Part shown: positions 4,642 through 6,290 of the stretch, in pieces | How the letters are laid out: every line of letters starts with the position of its first letter | Position numbering within the stretch: position 1 is the stretch's first letter | DNA from: Methanobacteriota archaeon | GTDB lineage: Archaea > Thermoplasmatota > Thermoplasmata > UBA10834 | Assembly: GCA_011391345.1 (NCBI GenBank) | Contig: JAABQR010000153.1 | Coordinates: 1 to 6,290 of the forward strand | Direction: 5' to 3' | Length of the DNA stretch: 6,290 nucleotides | Translations under genes and position numbers: made by a program | The notes under the pieces: model-generated | Databases searched by the model: none | What the model was told of the DNA's origin: nothing | The model's input: the letters and a program-made list of their open reading frames with translations, nothing else

Positions 4642-6110
4642 AGTACCACCAGGCGGTCCACGATGTCCCGGTCCTGTTCGAAGCCTGCGAGAAACCACAG
4701 CCAGGCACGATGTTCGACGCGACCGTCGGGGGCGCGATCCCGAAGGAGCTGGTGAGGGAGGACCTGAGGATACCGGACCTCCCGGAGAGGGACGTTGTCA
4801 AGCACTTCGTCAACCTGTCACAGATGAATTTCGGGGTGGACAACGGCCTCTACCCTCTGGGCTCGTGCACGATGAAGTACAACCCGAAGCTGTGCGACGA
4901 GGTCGTCTCATGGCCATCGATAGCGAACATACACCCGCTCCAGGACCCATCGACGATCCAGGGCGCGCTGAGACTGATGTACGAGCTCGAGCGGATGCTG
5001 TGCGAGATCGGCGGGGTGGACGCGGTGACGCTCCAGCCGGCGGCCGGGGCGCACGGCGAGTATACGGGCGTGCACATCGTGCGCGCGTACCACGAGTCGC
5101 GCGGGGAGACCAGGAACGAGGTCATCCTCCCCGATACTGCTCACGGCACCAACCCGGCGAGCGCAGCGATGGTCGGGTACGACGTCCTCGAGATACCATC
5201 GAAGGAAGGGTGCGTGGACATCGAGGCGCTCAAAGCTGCGATATCCAAGGACACTGCGGCGTTCATGCTCACGAACCCGAACACGCTCGGCCTGTTCGAG
5301 AAGGACGTCAGGGAGATCGCAGGAGTGCTCCACGACGCGGGCGCGCTCCTGTACTACGACGGGGCGAACCTCAACGCGATCATGGGCAAGACCTCGCCTG
5401 GCAAGATGGATTTCGACATAGTGCACTTCAACCTCCACAAGACTTTCGCCACGCCACACGGCGGCGGCGGACCCGGAGCGGGCCCTGTGGGCGTGAACCG
5501 ACGGCTGGAGGAGTTCCTGCCCGTCCCCAGGATAATCAAGGAAGGCGACAGGTTCGCGCTCGATTACGACAGGCCGAAGAGCATCGGGAAGGTCCGGGCG
5601 CATTTCGGCAACTTCGGCGTCCTCGCCCGGGCATACACATACATCAAGATGCAGGGCGGGAACGGACTCACGGCCGCCTCCGAGAACGCCGTGCTCAACT
5701 CGAACTACCTGAGGCACCACCTCAGCAAGGACCTCGAGCTGCCCTACGGTCAGCTGAGGAAGCACGAGTTCGTCCTCAGCGGCAGACCTCTGAAGGCCAA
5801 AGGGCTCAGGACCCTCGACTTCGCGAAGCGCCTCCTGGACTACGGGTTCCACGCGCCGACCATATACTTCCCCCTGATAGTGGAGGAGGCGATCATGATA
5901 GAGCCGACGGAGACCGAATCGAGGGACACGCTCGACACATTCGTGGAGGTCTGCAGGAAGATCCTGGCGGAGGACCCTGAGCTGCTCAAGTCGGCGCCGC
6001 ACAACACAGCTGTGAGACGGTTGGACGAGGCGAGGGCCGCGCGGGAAATGATATTCAGCTGGAGGGCTTACGAGAAGAAGGCGGCCAAGGATCAGGCGGG
6101 GAGTGTCTAA
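4638..6110 (+). CDS. gcvPB: Glycine dehydrogenase (decarboxylating) subunit 2
   Basis: The protein is 490 residues, the PLP-carrying C-terminal half of the P-protein, partner of GcvPA in glycine decarboxylation. Seen: GLYPLGSCTMKYNP (70-83), DTAHGTNPAS with H169, FMLTNPNTLGLFE, YYDGAN with D241 (expected to contact the PLP pyridine nitrogen), and HFNLHKTFATPHGGGGPG with K268 as the Schiff-base lysine. The glycine-rich loop after it is intact, so the enzyme looks functional. Length fits the family (about 480-520). The C-terminal end (about 475-490) is lysine- and alanine-rich and probably flexible. Start ATG 4638 overlaps the gcvPA stop and has a near-perfect Shine-Dalgarno. The stop at 6108-6110 overlaps the convergent RAM-domain gene by 4 bp. 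gcvH, gcvT and lpd are not in this window. Confidence 0.97.
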   Translation: MKYHQAVHDVPVLFEACEKPQPGTMFDATVGGAIPKELVREDLRIPDLPERDVVKHFVNLSQMNFGVDNGLYPLGSCTMKYNPKLCDEVVSWPSIANIHPLQDPSTIQGALRLMYELERMLCEIGGVDAVTLQPAAGAHGEYTGVHIVRAYHESRGETRNEVILPDTAHGTNPASAAMVGYDVLEIPSKEGCVDIEALKAAISKDTAAFMLTNPNTLGLFEKDVREIAGVLHDAGALLYYDGANLNAIMGKTSPGKMDFDIVHFNLHKTFATPHGGGGPGAGPVGVNRRLEEFLPVPRIIKEGDRFALDYDRPKSIGKVRAHFGNFGVLARAYTYIKMQGGNGLTAASENAVLNSNYLRHHLSKDLELPYGQLRKHEFVLSGRPLKAKGLRTLDFAKRLLDYGFHAPTIYFPLIVEEAIMIEPTETESRDTLDTFVEVCRKILAEDPELLKSAPHNTAVRRLDEARAAREMIFSWRAYEKKAAKDQAGSV

Positions 6111-6290
6111 TCGCGCTTGAACCTAGCACATATGAGCGTGCGCGTGCCCGTGATGCCCTGGATGGTCCTGATCTTGCCCAGTACGATGTCGCACATGCGG
6201 TCGTAGTCGGTCGTCTCTAGCCTCACAATCATATCATACTGGCCGAAGAGCTGGTGGACCTCGCCGACCTCGGGGACCTTGCGCATCTGC
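6107..6290 (-). CDS. Lrp/AsnC effector-binding (RAM) domain protein, C-terminal part
   Basis: The last 60 residues are visible; the start lies beyond 6290. Seen: VHQLFGQYDMIVRLETTDYDRMCDIVLGKIRTIQGITGTRTLI, quoted here in pieces as V-x-x-x-F-G-Q-Y-D, the I-V-R-L-E strand, a helix, then I-x-G-I-T-G-T-R-T. This is the classic pattern of the AsnC/Lrp ligand-binding domain (RAM, ferredoxin-like fold). Known: these domains bind amino acids at subunit interfaces and form dimers to octamers, either fused to an N-terminal helix-turn-helix or as stand-alone proteins of about 75-80 residues. Which kind this is cannot be told from the window. The stop TAG (6107-6109) overlaps the gcvPB stop tail to tail. 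Proximity to glycine decarboxylase genes makes glycine or a related amino acid a reasonable ligand guess, nothing more. Confidence 0.85.
   Translation of the reverse strand, partial: QMRKVPEVGEVHQLFGQYDMIVRLETTDYDRMCDIVLGKIRTIQGITGTRTLICARFKRD

Noticed and set aside
4865..5980. Open frame of 371 codons on the plus strand inside gcvPB
   Set aside because: It is the +2 shadow of gcvPB: extremely rich in Arg, Gly and Ala, with no recognisable domain. GC-rich genes commonly leave such frames open.
4908..6002. Open frame of 364 codons antisense to gcvPB
   Set aside because: Low-complexity Arg/Val/Leu-rich translation with no family pattern, fully covered by the clear gcvPB coding frame; an antisense shadow.

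Overview
This 6.3 kb window is ordinary-looking archaeal chromosome. The evidence is a GPN-loop GTPase, a tRNA-Lys whose intron forms a bulge-helix-bulge, a GINS replication protein of the archaeal Gins51 type, an archaeal stand-alone TOPRIM protein, a two-subunit glycine dehydrogenase, and TATA boxes placed 26-30 bp before several ATG codons. The GC-rich coding sequence, frequent AGG and ATA codons and gene content would suit a Thermoplasmatota (Euryarchaeota) lineage. That placement is an inference from gene style and is only moderately secure. No insertion sequence, CRISPR array, phage gene or other mobile element is visible.

Layout, left to right. Positions 1-566 (minus) hold the N-terminal 188 residues of a GPN-loop GTPase that runs off the left edge. 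Directly upstream of it, on the same strand, is tRNA-Lys(CUU) (596-699) with a 27-nt intron and an encoded CCA end; its TATA box lies at 725-733. No second promoter separates tRNA and GTPase, so they may share a transcript. A stretch of about 270 bp without a convincing protein gene follows (about 737-1008). It contains a 10-bp direct repeat, an AT-rich promoter-like block and three strong hairpins, and is the least explained part of the window. A YycJ/WalJ-like metallo-beta-lactamase-fold hydrolase (1009-1782, plus) converges with, and overlaps by 9 bp, the Gins51 gene (1774-2436, minus).

A divergent promoter region (about 2437-2536) separates Gins51 from a plus-strand pair: a DUF167/YggU-family protein (2537-2836) and a small TOPRIM protein (2868-3245). 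Next is gcvPA-gcvPB (3310-4641 and 4638-6110), the two halves of the glycine cleavage P-protein. They overlap by ATGA, with a near-perfect Shine-Dalgarno for gcvPB inside the end of gcvPA. At the right edge the C-terminal 60 residues of an Lrp/AsnC effector-binding (RAM) domain protein converge on gcvPB, overlapping it by 4 bp.

Functional picture. The GcvPA/GcvPB complex would decarboxylate glycine and pass the aminomethyl group to a lipoylated H protein. gcvH, gcvT and lpd are not in the window and must lie elsewhere if the system works. The neighbouring RAM-domain protein belongs to a family that senses amino acids, so a link to glycine metabolism is possible but unproven. Gins51, DUF167 and TOPRIM form a small information-processing cluster around one divergent promoter. 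I did not find a clearly novel biological system. The best leads are the structured interval 871-968 and the possible tRNA-mRNA dicistron.
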